In this document: piece after piece, positions 27,401-42,400 of the stretch
How positions within the stretch are numbered: the stretch's first letter is position 1
Layout: each line of letters begins with the position of its first letter
Source: Neelides folsomi
Taxonomy: Eukaryota; Arthropoda; Collembola; Neelipleona; Neelidae
Length of the DNA: 64,000 bases
Direction of reading: 5' to 3'
NCBI GenBank assembly: GCA_034687125.1
Contig: JAQGBZ010000244.1
Span: 32,706 to 96,705 of the forward strand
Notes under the pieces: generated by a model
The model's input: only the letters and a program-made list of their open reading frames with translations
Databases searched by the model: none
Told to the model about the DNA's origin: nothing
Translations under genes and position numbers: made by a program

Positions 27401-30400
27401 TATATAAGGTGCTGTATAAAATACATTTAGGAGCCGGACTCCGGTTTCACCATTAGGACACCGAGTGGGAAAATTAAATTTGAACAACTGTATTATTAAA
27501 GGTAAATAGATAATAGGATTTTACCTGTCGGAATTTTGAGAATAAGTGGATTATTGGCAAATTGACGTCTGGTGGGAGTGGGAAAGAAGTCAAATGACCT
27601 ATAATAAACTAGGTCTAGTGATAGAAGATTTCATGTCATTTAATAAAGGGCCTATTGGAAAGTCTTGATTGAACTGATGGGAAATGAAATCTGCTCGGTT
27701 CTCACATTTCCTTCGTTAGTCACCCGGGAAAATTATTTCTTGGGTTTAATGAGGAGGAGAACCGGAGGAGTGGCGACAAGTTTCAATCAAATTGACTTCC
27801 ACCGCGACAATCAACCAATCATTCGGAGGTCAAGTTGGAAGATCCACTCAATTGACCACATCCATTTCCATCCCCACAACACTCAACGTTCTCCACCATT
27901 AGATCCTTTTTATAAATATCTAATTTATAATTCCCCACGTCCCGTGATATTCTTCATTCTTAACTTTTAATCTTATAATTTAGTCCAAACAACATTATTT
28001 ATTAAAAACGTGCATGTCGTATGAATTATATTTCTGCAAAAGTTGACACAAGATCGGTTAAGATCCCAAACAATTACTTCTTTTTCGTATCTACATAAAA
28101 TAGATCATTTTGGAATTTCGACAACTCGCTCCAGTTTTATAGTAGTTATTAATTATTAATTTTAATTAACTCTAACTTATAATGCATTCACACTGCGAAT
28201 ATCCTTGAGTTTAAAGTGCATTATTAAAAATGCCAGGCTGGTCCTTATAAGGAAAATAGCACAAGCGTTTCCTGGACCCCACATGCATTTTCAATAATGA
28301 GTTTTAAACTCTCAGGTATTGGCAGCGCAAATGCATTATAATAACTAGGTATACACTTTTAAAGAAACTATAAACTGTTTATTTATACTATTTAAATATT
28401 ATATATATTTTTGTCATTTTGTGTTTTGTAAGAACTTATACTTATAGTATTTTTAATTCTTCAAATTTAGGCAAGGTTTATTAATTACAAGACTATACAA
28501 GTATAGAATATTGCCATTAAACATATTTTTGTTCAAATATGGCAAAAGTTTTCTTTTGATATACAAGTATTAGTAAATTGCAAGATAAATACGGAGCTCA
28601 TTAGCATAAAGAGAAAGTGGGTTAATTAACTTTTTTCAAAATTCCCTCGTCCCTAATTCAAGACATCATCCAAAATGTATGGCAGAATATTTGAGCATCA
28701 TTTTGGAGATGAAGCCTTTACTTTTTTATAAGCCCCGCAAAAGTGTAATAATGAGAAATGGTGTGTGTTTGGAGTGACGTCAATGTGATAAAAAGTTTGC
28801 CATTGGATTTTCCCACAATTCACTCTGATTGATTATCCACACTAAAATGTTCATTTAATCAATTTTAAATCCAAAAGGCTCATTTAATATTTCCCAATTA
28901 ATTCAAATTCCAATTCCCCCTGCCGTCGCCCCAGTGGAAAATTCCCAGGAAATAGGAGTTAATTAGGTCGAAGTGAACTAGGCCTCAACTTGTATTTAAA
29001 CAAGTTCATTATGGAGGGGTTCCCTTTGAAAGTCCGACCACTCTGCCACATCGGCATTTCCATCACAATTGGACAACTTGTACACAAAGTTTCATTTGCA
29101 CATCAAAGATCAAAGGAACTCATTTCATTCGACCATTAAGCCACAACAAGCGGATTTGAATTTGAACGCAATGTATTCATTAAGGTTCATTTGAAGTAAA
29201 ACTAAAGGTAAAGCCATTTGCCCAAATGTGATTATTCAACTAATGGCGCAAATCATAAATTGGATAAAAATTTAAAAAAACTCATTTTTGCCATCTGTTT
29301 AAACATCTGCTAAATTATTCCTCGGTGGCTATATAGGAATAATATATTGTATAATTGTATTTTTATGGCCGATATCGAGATAAGAAAGACTGGAAAAAGG
29401 AGTTGTATTGGGATATACGGGGTTTATAAATATATTATGTAGGGTTTATCAAAATCGCATGTTGTAGTGAGAAAGAGTAATGGTATGAATAAAGAGCACA
29501 TTGGGCGATAGGAGATGAGTTGCGAAGAGTCTTGCAAATGCAAATGGGCCATTAGAGACTTTCCCGGGCAGAGGGTGAAAAATGATAAAGGGATTAAATA
29601 GTAATGGAGAACTTCTCTTACGTACAAATTGGCCAACCAGTCAAAATATTTCCCATTTTCCCGCTCCTAATTTAAGAAAAGAAGGGCAATTTGGCAAATG
29701 GGCAAAGGAGATTTTTGAAATATCTCCTTGGGTTCAAGTGGAAGTTGATGAATCTCGCGAAGGAGGAAATCGGAGGAGAAAAGATTTAAATTGCCTCTTA
29801 TTTAAATTCTTCATCGAATTTACCTTTCCCTCTCCTTCCATTCACATCCCAAATTCACATCTTTCCTAAGGGGAACTAATACTCTTATGTTCGTCATTGT
29901 AAATTGTATTCACAATAGAAAACCTTTAGAAAATAAGTAAATCTAATATACTACATACACATACACGCTTAACTTTACTTATTCAGATATACGAACAGGA
30001 TTACAGGACCAATAACATGAAAATATCATAATAAAGTAGAAATTATAAAATATTTAAGCTTATAGAGCACAACATTTATCCAAGATCCATATAATATATA
30101 GGATATATACTATAGGTAAGCAATCTTTTCGACTCTTTGAAAAATCCGAATGTACAAACTTAAATTTTTACATATTTATTGTATTGGTAAACTCTACATA
30201 CTATTGACGTAAAATATGCCAGATTTCTCTTTGCAAATATTTGAACTTTACTCAAACAGAGTTTTCAGAAAACATGGAAATTATATCCATATACGAATGT
30301 ATAATACATTGTAATATTATACATACATTGTACTATTGTAATATTTATTACTTTAAATACATGTCAATAATCGATGCTATTTACTTTATTGCTTATTATT

Positions 30401-33400
30401 TATTTACTTTTAATTTAATTAGTGTAAGAATGCAAGCTAAATACCCAGATGGAAAAATTTGGGTTAAGTCAATATAATCTTAATAAAGTTGCATTTTGCA
30501 AGAAATAATGCAAAGTTCAATGTAGGAATAAATGGGCCAATATGTTTGGCACAGATATGGGGAATTGGAGTTGTAGTCAAATTCCATACACCCTGTTCAG
30601 AGAGAGATAAAGTGAAAGAATTCGCAATAAAAAAACTTATTATCCAGTTCTTGTTACTTACAGCCCCAAGACAGGGGAGGTTTGTCTATTAATGTATGCT
30701 CATGCTGAATAAAGAAGGGATTTGGGAGGAGCAAATGCTTTGAATTTCTCACTCTCCACTTCACGGAACGGATAATGAAATTCTGTAGAAAGTAAAATAC
30801 TTCCGGAATTCCCTCCGCTGCTCCTTCCGGGCACAAAAAAGTCGCTTTACATAACAAAAGACCCACTTTCACATCCTCTTCACTCCCTTCTTATTTACAC
30901 ATATCCTCATTAAAACACGAGACAAAAATGCTCAGACTTACAACCCAAAAACACAAGGAATAAATGCACTTTTGGAAATTAAAAAATGTCCCTTGTCCAA
31001 TTTTAGTTTAAACCTTCTGAGACAATTAAAAATCTATTATTTACTACTACCACTTATATAGCTCTACCTATACATACTATTGTTAAGTTTATTTAAAATT
31101 TCTAAACATGCGATTAACTAAAAGAATTTTTATGACCTCCACCTTTAGCTTAAGTTCAACTGAACACTGAACCTTAACGGATGAACCTATGATAATGATG
31201 AGAAAATCTAATGAGTTGTTGTCTAGTCTCGTCGAGATTTAATCACTGGATTTAGTCTTTAAAGTATATGGATTTAGATCCTGAAATGCTTAAGAGAGCT
31301 TGAGTAAAGATTGAGTCAACGAGAGGGAATTTTAAATTGAAGACGGGGGGTTATATGACAATTGGGATTAACTTGAGTCTCCATTTGCATAAAGAGAATT
31401 GGTGATTTGGCTGAAGAAAAAAAGGTTTAACTTAATGGTTATTGTGATGAGGATGTGATGGGCGACGTTGGGAATCCTCCTTAAGACTTCTTCCTTCGTC
31501 TTCATATAAAATAAACGGAGGGATTTCTCCACCACCTCATTCAACATCTTTCCCAAATTAAAGAAGATGAAGAAAGCTGAAGTTTCAAAGCTCTTCCTTT
31601 CCAGGCTTCTCCTCCTTTGGAGAACAAAAGGATTTCCACAATCAACTTTAATTCCCTTTCCAAATTGAAATTGAAATCAAAGAACAGAATTGAAAACAAC
31701 ATTGGACAAAATTAACAATTAAACATTACATTAAGTAAGAGTTCTATTAAGAATTAAGTTATTGTAATTACATAAAAAACAATTACAAATACATAAACAT
31801 CAAACTAATGCTTTAAATATTAAATATTATACTTTGGATATTAAATTATCTGGAAATTAGAATATTTAACCTCATTGAAACAATTTTGCTTTTATTGTTC
31901 TTTATTATCCTCAGAGCCAATGTTTTAGAATTTGTTGTTGTAAATGTTATATTAAATGTTAAATGTTCAAAGGAGTTTTAATTCCTTGTTGAGTTATTAA
32001 TGATGTTGAAATTAAGCTCCTGAGCTTTCTCTCAACTCCCTTTTGTTCGTAATGAACAGTTCGCTCAACATGTTTGTGAAGGCGAAAAGGGTTTAAGTAA
32101 CAAGGTGAATTTTGTAAGAGATCATATGGGAGGGAATTAATGAAAGATATTGTTGTTTACATAATGGAATAATGATGGAAGATTTGGTTCATGGGGAATT
32201 GGAGTTCTCTCGCTAATTGCTCCCATTCTCCTCACATTCCTTCCCCAATGGATGGATGAAGAAGGAAGAGAGTGAAGGAGATCATTCACTCCAATGGAAT
32301 CCAATTGGTCCCTGCGTAATGAAAACCTCCTAGTTTCATTCCTAACCCATTTATACTAACTTTGCGTATAAAATTTCATAAATAAATAAACCCTCCATAT
32401 AAAATAGTTTGAACTCTTATATCAGTACATATGAATCCATTAAATTGTATTAGTAATGTAATAAGTAATATGTACGGTATACATATTATTGTTTACTATC
32501 AAAAAATTTCAATGATACAATAACGAAAAATTAAATGAAAATATAAACGCAATGGAATAGATAACATAATATGAAAATAAAATTGAAATGATATGAAATT
32601 GATACAGGGAGATTTTATAAACTTTTTAAGAATCTTCCAAGGTATGGAGAATAATATAAAATAGGTAATGTAAGAGGTTGGAGCTAAATGCTTTTAGAAA
32701 AGCCATAAGGCATTTTTGGAAATCCTTTGGAACAACGTGTGTAATATATTCAGCTACACGTTTCCTTGACGTCATCATAAATCCGACATCCGTCTCTCAT
32801 GACATGGAAAGTAATCAAAGAGACGAGGAAAGATCTTCAATTTACTTTCCCCTTCTCCACTCTCCCATTTACTTATTTAATCTCACATAATATTCCTCCT
32901 CGCATTTCTCACTGCATTTTCACCTATGCATATATTCCTATTAATACCTTACATGTACCATACAAATTCTGTCTGGGATTGGTCTTTTATGTTAAAATAA
33001 CCAGTGGCAGTTAAACTAGAATTTGGTCATATAACAAATAATATAAGATATATTTGTGGTCTTGGGAAATAGTAAGTTATAGCAAGATCTAGTTTGTTAT
33101 AAAGATCTTGTTTTATAGCAAAGTTCTAGACATCAAAACGATTCTTAAACCATCTCGACTGTGATCCTTTGAAGTTTTATTCAGATGCGTGTATTTGAAT
33201 AGGGAAAGTTAATAAGAATTAGAATAAGTGAAAGGGACGATTTTGCTCATTTTATTCCTCCATTTCGCCCACTTTGAAATTCCCTGTCGTTTTATATAAA
33301 AAGAATTGTAATTTGAAGATTACTTTCTCTGTCCCAGCCGAGTTTGGGGACGAGATTAAATTTCCATTAATGTTGAAATACAATAGATATTTCCTAAGAC

Positions 33401-36400
33401 TTCTTCCATTATTAGGAGGAAGAAACCTGAAAAGACGGGGGAATAATAATCCCCATTTTCTCTCGACATACGTCGCATTTATTCATATTCTTTTACATAT
33501 GCTCGGAGGGATATGGCTGGAGATGGAGCGACGTTTAGATCCTTTACCTTAAGGAATAATTAAAAGGCTGGGAGATGGAAAGGATTAATTTCAGTATTCT
33601 CCTCCTCGCTCGGAGAGAGCAAATAAAAGAATTTCTTCCATGATGAACAACGAGATCACGTCACGGAGATTTCCAAAATCCAACCACAACACACGGAATA
33701 CCAAAAAAGATTCATTTCTAACTTTCCCGGCTATTTATCACTTACTTTAATACTAAACTTAGAACTTGCCCCTTTCACGAGTCAAATTCGAAAATCCCAC
33801 GTTAATCTTCCTTATAAATAATTTATGTTAAATGCGCAGCCTTTATACTTACATTTATCAATGTGTGTCTTACTATGATAAATAAATACTATACATTAAA
33901 AATGTAAGAATCCAACTTCAGTAAATGAATTATACCTAGGTACATACATATACAGTATGTACATTATGTATGTTACTTCAGGCTATAGTGAATGTTTGAT
34001 AATTTCTATTAAAAGATTGTATTGGAGTAAATATGGATGAGTGGCTATGTCCAGCGAAGGATTAAATGCACGATAAATATCGCGTGTCAATTCATTGTAC
34101 ATAAGCGGGATATGAGATGAATCGTTGAATAGATTCTTTGGGTTTTATCTTAGAGCTTGGTTTTGTAATAGAGATGGATTGAATGAATTAAGGAGTTTCT
34201 TCACTCCATCGTGGAATTGACGGCAAGGTCTGTTGGATCGGAAAGAATAAATTGATGAGAAACCTCGCTACTTATATTTATCTTTCCCTTTGATCACATT
34301 CAATCCCGCCGAGGGAACTTCGACGGAAGGGAGAGATGAGTTTTGGCAAACGTCGACAAGGTTTTTGGCATCGTCACCTCCTCCTCAGGCAAAAGAGAAA
34401 TGTGCCAAACCCTCAGACCCCACAACCTCCATTTTCGAACAATTTTCTTATAATAACTTCATCCCACGAGGAAAATTGACGATTGGAAAATAATTTGAGA
34501 TAATATTGATCTTTTCAAAATTTAATATTTCCCCTTTAAATTCCATCCTGAAAAAATTCCCATTTTTCGTAAAAACTTTCATACATTGAACCAACTCCTA
34601 CACTTTTACTTACTTAAACAGCTATAACGAAAAATATCTGTAGAACAATCCATTACAAACTTTGAATCTTACAAAGTAAAGTGAGTTTATTTTATAATTT
34701 AATATTAACCCATATGGATGTAAAACTAATTGAACTTGAATGTTGAATATAAAAGCGTAAAAGTGGTTATTAATATTCATTGAGAATTAAAGAAAGTGAA
34801 TGGAAGAGAATTTAATTCATGGGTGAAGTGAGTGAGTTTATGAGTTGTTAAATGCGCCAAGTGTCTTTGTATGTCTGGTCCAACTTCCAAATTCACGTGG
34901 GAATAAAAGGAGTAAAAGGGAAAAGGTTGTGTGTGCCGACGGAGGTGGAAATTATTGTCCTTTCCTGTCACCATTCATTTACTTACTGTCCAAATCTCCC
35001 ACTCAAATCCCACAGCATCCCCACTTTATATCTTTAAAACATTTCTCGGCCCACCCCATATATATATTTATTTGCGGTATATACAAGTAAGTATGCCATA
35101 TATATACCTTTAGAAATAATGTATATTTAGGTAGATATGTTAGTAAATTCAAAATTCAAGTATATTTCCCACTTTCATATATTAAATACAAATATTATTT
35201 ATTATCAAATGTTTAGGATTTTCTATTGTTTTAGGAATATAATGGTAGAATTTGAAACAGTTCATATTTCCCGATTTTATTGTGTAATAATACAAAGAGC
35301 AAAATTATGTTCGAGACTAAGAGTTCTATAATTTTATATGAATTGAAGTTTTCGAGTTTAATAAAATGGATTTGAGGTTCTATAGTTAGTACCTACAGTA
35401 TATATCAAAGATATATTTTTAGCAGAGTTGGAGGAATTTAATGGTATAAAAGAGACTCAATTGATAAGTTCTCTTCCAATTAAGGTGAATTTGAGAGTTG
35501 ATAAAAGGGCCCTTTGACCATCTTGGCCTTCATTGTGTGTATGGTTGGGAGTGATGGATGGACGGAGGTTCTTCTTCCTTCCTCAAAGAAGGAATTGGAT
35601 GGAATTGGGGCGGATGAAGATCCCAAATCGACTTTTCATCACTCACTCCCCCGATAGGAACAAAACAATAGCGGAATTAAACCAAGATCTTTCTCCACAA
35701 AGACTCCATAGACCTTAATTCTTAATGGTTATATTTTATATGCCTAGCTTCACATAAAATAAGAAACTTGTCCACTTCATTCATCCGAACCAAGTTAAAT
35801 AATATTGGGACATAAACTTACCTATTGGTATATTCTTTAAATTGTTATAATTATATTTGTTATAACAATATTTCAAATCCTTTAATTTCTTCAATGTGGT
35901 TTATTGGAAGATGATGGGAATCCGCAAATGAGATATTGTAAGTGGGGAGTTGTAGATAACTCCGAAGGTTGTCCTTGTCCCGAGAGAGAAGATAAGGCGA
36001 ATAAATTTATTATCCCTCCAAAAATACATTTTGTGAAAGGTCGAAGTTGGTGGGTGAAATAATTTATTTAGCATTATTATTATTGAAAAAAGTGGAGTAG
36101 GGAGAAAGCGCAAATAATGCAAATCTCGGAGTCGTTAAGAGGTGAAGTGCGGAGGAGATAAATCATTTCCTTAAACTCTTCTGAAACTAATCGTGAGAAA
36201 AGGAAGTGCCACTTTCAAAAACATATAAACTTCCTATGCAACTCTTCCATCATTTAACTAGCTCTATAACCACCAATGCATAATATTTCTTCCAATATAA
36301 GCCAATATACTACATGCAGATAGTTATACTCCTCTAGATCAATTTATTTTATTGAATATTGCCCATTCTATATATATTTATATGTATCTAGTAATTCCTA

Positions 36401-39400
36401 TAAATGTATAGATATAGTTTCTGCATATAAATTGAACCCAATGAACCATTGGTATATAAATTTAAAGGCGGTGAAATTTAAATCCAAAATTGAGTCTTCA
36501 CTCAATTTCCATTTCTCGGGAAATGGGAATTGAATGAAGAAATTCCATATCAATTCGTGCCTACTTAAAATCTACTTAATTTAAATCATGTCAATATTCA
36601 ATTTATTGCCACTTTTGAACCACTGCGTTTTATATATTTTATATACTACTTTTATATCCAATTTACACTTTATATAAATAAAATTTGTTATTATCCATTT
36701 TTATTATTTCTAAAAAATAGTTATTTAATGTTGTTAGGTTATTTACATCGTGGTTTCTATAATTAATGTCTCCTTGTACAAACAAACGTTGAGGCTGAAA
36801 GTTGAAATTAAATGTTATAACAGGCGTTAAATAGGGGCCGTGCATTGGATCCAGTATGTGCCAATAAGCTAAGGAAAAATCCTAGGCCTTTAAACCTAAT
36901 AAAAAATGGGGCTTATTTTTAAACCAACGGCGCAAAACTGTGGGAAAACACATTTAAGAAAACTAACCTTGTTAAAAGCTTAGCGAAGAAAATATACATT
37001 TTCATATACACGCAAAAGAACATGAAGGGATTTGGAGATGGAGAAATGAGGTAATTTCTCTTATACGGAGAAATTGTATTCCTCAACGGCCTTCTTCTCA
37101 ATTTCCTTTGACAATTTACAATTCTCTGACTATAACCCCACTTCAAACGATTCTTTAATTCCCTCATTTTTGACTAGTGATAAAGTAGGTTACAGTTTCG
37201 GACTATTCATATATAAATGCTACACTATTGATTTATCCCTTATTAAAAATCAACAAATTGATCAAGACGTTCTTAAATAGACAAATGCCCCAGAGACAAA
37301 AAATCAATAATAATGACCAAAATCCCAAAGAACTGTTCAATTGACTATTTTTTATACATTGACATTATTTTTGGTCGAATAAATAGAGGAGAGAAATTCA
37401 AAAAATCGATATTTTTATATTAAAAATTTTATACCGTATAACTGTAATAACTGGACACAGGCAGATGAAATTTTATATAAAAATGTTCAATCTATGTATA
37501 CTATACAAACATACAGTTTTTAGAATATGCGGCAGTATGTTTGCATATGCAGTATGCAGTATGTGAATAGAAATAACACACAGAGCAACTTAAATATTTT
37601 TGAACGTATGCCACAACTATAAAACTTTTTGAATAGAATTGGATTTTTAGGCTTGGAATATTGCAAGGATTATGTTGGACATTGGGAGAAATCAGCGTAA
37701 TAAAATAAGGGTCAGGAATGCGTGAAGATTTTTCGCGGATGTCGTTTCCAGGCTGTTGTCGTTTGGGTGGAGTGGAAGGGGCGGAGTAAACTGTTGAATG
37801 AGCGAAACCTTCACCGTCAGGAGATCGGGAAAGGCGGAGATGGCTCAAAAATGGAGATCTCATGCTGAGACCACTCAAAAATGACATATCACCCTCATCC
37901 ATACGCAAACCAGAAAGGAAAAATCATCCTGAAATATTTTCAAAACCCTCTTGCAAATTCTAAGCTCCAACGTCACGTCGACGCGTATTGTAATACAATA
38001 CACCTTAAGAGCCTCTTTCAAAAAATTTGAATAAAATATGGGTCATGTTCTTTTCCCGCGTGCTCCTTTAAAATATCTTTACAACCCATCAAACTCCAAG
38101 TTTAAAATTTAACCATGATATAACAAGAATCTTAATCCGAATTCACAACATCACATTAATAAAATACTATACTATAAATAAATATTGAACAATTTTTTTA
38201 AATTGGTTAAGAATTTAATTTACTTTAAACAACGATTCATGTTATTATTTAGTGTTATTCTTAATATTATTTAGTATTATTCTTAATGTTAGTATTATTA
38301 TTTAGCGTAAATTATAGAATTTAAAAAAATTTCCGCAGAATATAGAATCCTTAATTTTTAGTGGGAAAGTTAATTTAATATACATAAATTAATGATTTTA
38401 ATTTTTTTAATTTCAGGATGGTTGCAGAGTCTGATGGGCTGAATTATACTTTTCGGAGGTCGGGGATGAGGGGCAGATTGAGGCGGCGAGTGCGAGGAGG
38501 GTCCTCTGAGGAGGCCTAATGGAGAAGTCGAGCTTCCTCTCCGAATCTCCCAGTTTGCTCGATCTGTGCACACTGCACCAGCATGCAATGAGATATTACA
38601 GGTTGTGGATCTACGCCTGTAACACCGTGTTGGCCCTCGCCACACTCGTCTTCACCGTCTTTGCCCTCTCGGTCCTCGTCGACCCAAGGATCTCATTGCT
38701 CAGGTTCAGTTTAATACCAAATTCACAAATATTGTTCAATAAATGCTATTTAACACGTGGTGAGACAAGCAGAGAGCTTTTGACTTTAAATCTTTAAAAA
38801 ATAAACACTGTGCTCAAGGTGGATATAATTAAATTCGATACGCGGGTGTTTCGGATTAAATTTAGCTTCAAAGGGCAAAAATAGATCATCCCTCCAATCT
38901 CGAGTGTTAGACCGAAGGAAAAAAAGAAGGTCGGATTTTTAAATAAAAATCTCGCTCTGGCAGATTAATCGCTGATTCTTAATTTATTCAAACTACCTTC
39001 TTGGCCTTCTTCTTTTAAATAGAATGATTTAATAAGTTAATTGATATAAATGATGTCATTTAATTAGACACTCGAATAATAGCGGAAATGAAAATTTTTA
39101 ATTTTACCGGCGAGACATTTTAATATATACCAGCGGGGAATTTCGAACTTCTTAGAAAAGTTTTAGAATTTTTTTTATATTAAAGATGGAATATTGAAAT
39201 TTTAATTTTTTAAGTGGAGATTTTAATTAAAATGTATTTAATTTTTTTAAAAATTTAGCGGAGTAAAGTTGTACCAACCTACGTTTTTATACGCGTACGT
39301 GGCGCTTCTTCTCCAATGCGGCGTGCTCCAAGCGATCGGATGCCTTGGGGCCCTTCGGCTCAACCAGCGTCTCCTCAACACATATTGGACGATCCTGTTC

Positions 39401-42400
39401 GTACTCATGATTGGTGATATCATCGTAGGAGTAGTTTGGGTCTTTCGGCTCAGCCAAATCAAAGCGAACCTCCGACCCTCCCTCAAGCAACGACTGAGTG
39501 AAAGCTACGGATCTGACCCCGACTTCACACAAGCTTGGGACTGGCTCCAAGCCCATGAAATGTGCTGCGGACTCGATGGACCCATCGACTTTGACAAAAT
39601 AATGGGTAAACACAAAACTCCCAAACTTGATATTAAACTTTACCGGGAAATTGTCTAAATACAAAATTTGCATAAATCTCCATTTTAATAACAACATTAA
39701 TAAAATGTAAGTTTAGCAAAGAGAATTCATTTTAATTGAACCCTAAATTCCAATTGGGTAATAGGAATTTAGGATTAAACCCAGGTTGGTTAATTAGTTT
39801 AAGTTAGTTAAATATTATGTTGGTCAATTAGGAAGATTGGAAGTAGAGATAATAGCGGAAGGTTGAAAAGAGTTTATATGTAAAAATGTTTAAATCTTGT
39901 ATTAGGCGAAGTGGGTGATAAACAGGCCAGATAAGTTAGATGTGAAGGTTACATAAAAAGGAACTCTAACCGAACTTCCTCTCAAGTGGAGTTGAAAGAA
40001 AGGGGAGTTTCGCCTGGGAAACTTTCCCAATTTCCCTTATGATCACTTCATCCTTTCGGCATCTTTTAATAGACTTCTTTTCCTCAATCCCCACCCAATC
40101 TCACAAATCCAAGACTTTTTTTACAAATCGACATTGAACTTCGTCCTATTAATACAACTATCAATCTCCCTTCGTTTACTCTCCCTCTTTTCTAAATTCA
40201 AATTACCCGCAGTTTCAAATTCACAAAACTTTAACTTTATTTAATTAACTACGAACTTACATTTTCTATCTATACACATCTACATATTTAGGTACATACT
40301 TACATAATGTATAACATACTGGTATGTCAGTTGTTAGTATGTTATATCTCCCATTAAATAACGCGTTACATTTCATTAGATGAAACTAAATCACGTCATG
40401 CATTCGAGATATATGTATGCAAATAAGATTTCTGAATCGTTGGTTGTCTCTGGTTTTAGCCAATCAATCAAAAGAAATGAAATGTAATATTTGAGCTTTG
40501 GGCCTTTTGAAGAGGTTAAAGTGGTTTTGATTGAACGGCGGGACTTTATTGAATTAGTTTTAAAAGTAGGAAAGGCTGAGAATTATGCCGAGTTTGTTGA
40601 AGGTTTGTAGTGAGAGGGGAAATTCTTTCTCCTCATTGATCTCCCATTAAATATGCAAATGCACGTCAGTTCCTCCCTCGACTCTCCTCTTCGCTCCCCA
40701 CAACCCACGAATGTCAATTCCCCGCCATTCAATCCCAATACCGCTAATGCATATATTTAGATCCTCTCACACGCTAGACATCTTCATCACCTATATATTG
40801 TGTTCAATACCCTCTCATGGACACAAATACAGATGTATAGTTTACCTACAGAATTGTATTATTAATTAATCCGAATTCGTACACATTTATTCTGAATGAT
40901 GATGTTACATCAATTTGACCTATATAGAGATATTTTATCTTTAGTTGTTAGATTGTATAACAATATAATATTTTCTAAGAATTCAATATGCTATATTTAG
41001 TTATTTAGTATGAAAAATACAGAAGTAGTTTTAGTATTGATCAAATATAAAAGATAATTTTAGAAAGGATATAAAGTTATATTGAGCGAAAAATAGTATG
41101 GGAATTGGCGCGAAGGTTGAACGATTTTTGATATCCCACCGCGTAGTTTGGCGTAAAAGTTAGGAATGATTTTTGTATTTTGTGCTGTTGGTTGTTAATT
41201 CTTAATAAATTCTTTTATCTCGGACACAACAGCTGCTCCGCCCAACTATTTTTACTCCAAGTGGTGGCGGAGTTATTATTAGGACAAATCAATACAAATG
41301 AAACTTCACACTCGGCCCTTAAAACATTTTGCTTCTTCCTAATGGCTTTAACAATAAGTAAATACCGAATAATTTATCCATTACGGGATCTTAAATATAA
41401 ATTTTAAATAAATAGCTAACATTATCTACAATTTATATTAGTTAATAATGTCCACCCTTCAACAATTAATTTTAAACTTTCCTGGATAAATAAAATAATC
41501 ATATTGACCTTTTGACAAATGCAAAATGTTTTAGAAGTATAAATAGGTCCATATACATTACTAATAATACTAATAAAGTGTATTTTATTTGGCTGAGAAA
41601 CTCGAAGAGTTTCGTACGGTGAGGATGAGACGATTTGGATCCTCCGCCTCATTAAAAATGCATGAAAAAGGATAAAGGAAGGGAAAATGGGAGAAACTCC
41701 TTCAAAATTAATTCCTTTACATTCACCCGCGCTGCTTCAAAAATATCTCCCAAAATTCACACTCTTAAAAAACCTTGACAAGAACACAATGGAAGTAGTC
41801 GACATTCGACTATATCCTGCTTCCTGTCACATTACACTCCTTCCGGAACATTTTTTTTTGCTAAAGACACCATATCCCACGTTTGGTCAATAATACTATA
41901 TCAGCATTTAGCTTAATGTTATGGTGTCTGCCTTTTCCAACCAATCTGATTGTAAATCGTTCTTTATTATGACATCATGTCTCGGTATTTTCATTTTCAA
42001 AGTCAGACTATATCCTGCGGTGAAATAGCCACTAACGATAAAAAGCACTTTATAACATGATATTTAAAATAGGCTATAATACTAGTTTCACGATGAGTAT
42101 AATATGTTAAATATATCTTATACCTACTATAAGTATTTTTACTAAATTGAGTACTCGTATATTCATATACCATAGATATTCCATACATGAAAATATGTGT
42201 ATCTGATTTAAATTATAATTTTTGATGGAATAGGAGACAAATTACAAATTGTAATAGAAGTAGTGGGAAAGGGGTCTCATAATTTAGGTTTAATGTAAAC
42301 AGAGAAGTCTGTCATCAAAATTCAGGAGGGATTTTGGTGTGTCGCGACTTTGAGTTCCGCACGGACTGAGAGATCTCTCCGCCGAAATCTCACTTCCACT

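Larger units (their letters stand above)
12462..38400. other. intronic array of GC-richer islands with G/T-to-C/A polarity (left part)
   Basis: No supported protein gene lies between exon 8 and the tetraspanin. Instead, blocks of about 150-450 bases stand out from AT-rich spacers. They lie near 13.6-14.1, 15.1-15.4, 16.3-16.65, 17.8-18.0, 18.4-18.8, 20.4-20.65, 21.5-21.9, 24.2-24.3, 25.1-25.4, 25.6-25.9, 26.1-26.45, 27.5-27.95, 28.6-29.1, 29.4-29.9, 30.5-31.0, 31.3-31.7, 32.0-32.35, 33.2-33.75, 34.1-34.5, 34.8-35.05, 35.4-35.75, 35.9-36.3, 37.0-37.2 and 37.7-38.1 kb. Within each, runs such as GTGGG and GGAGG dominate the left side and CTCCC, CACAAC and CCCAC the right. Short open frames in these blocks have no family motifs. 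Whether they are regulatory elements, replication-related or decayed repeats is not settled by the sequence. Confidence 0.55.
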
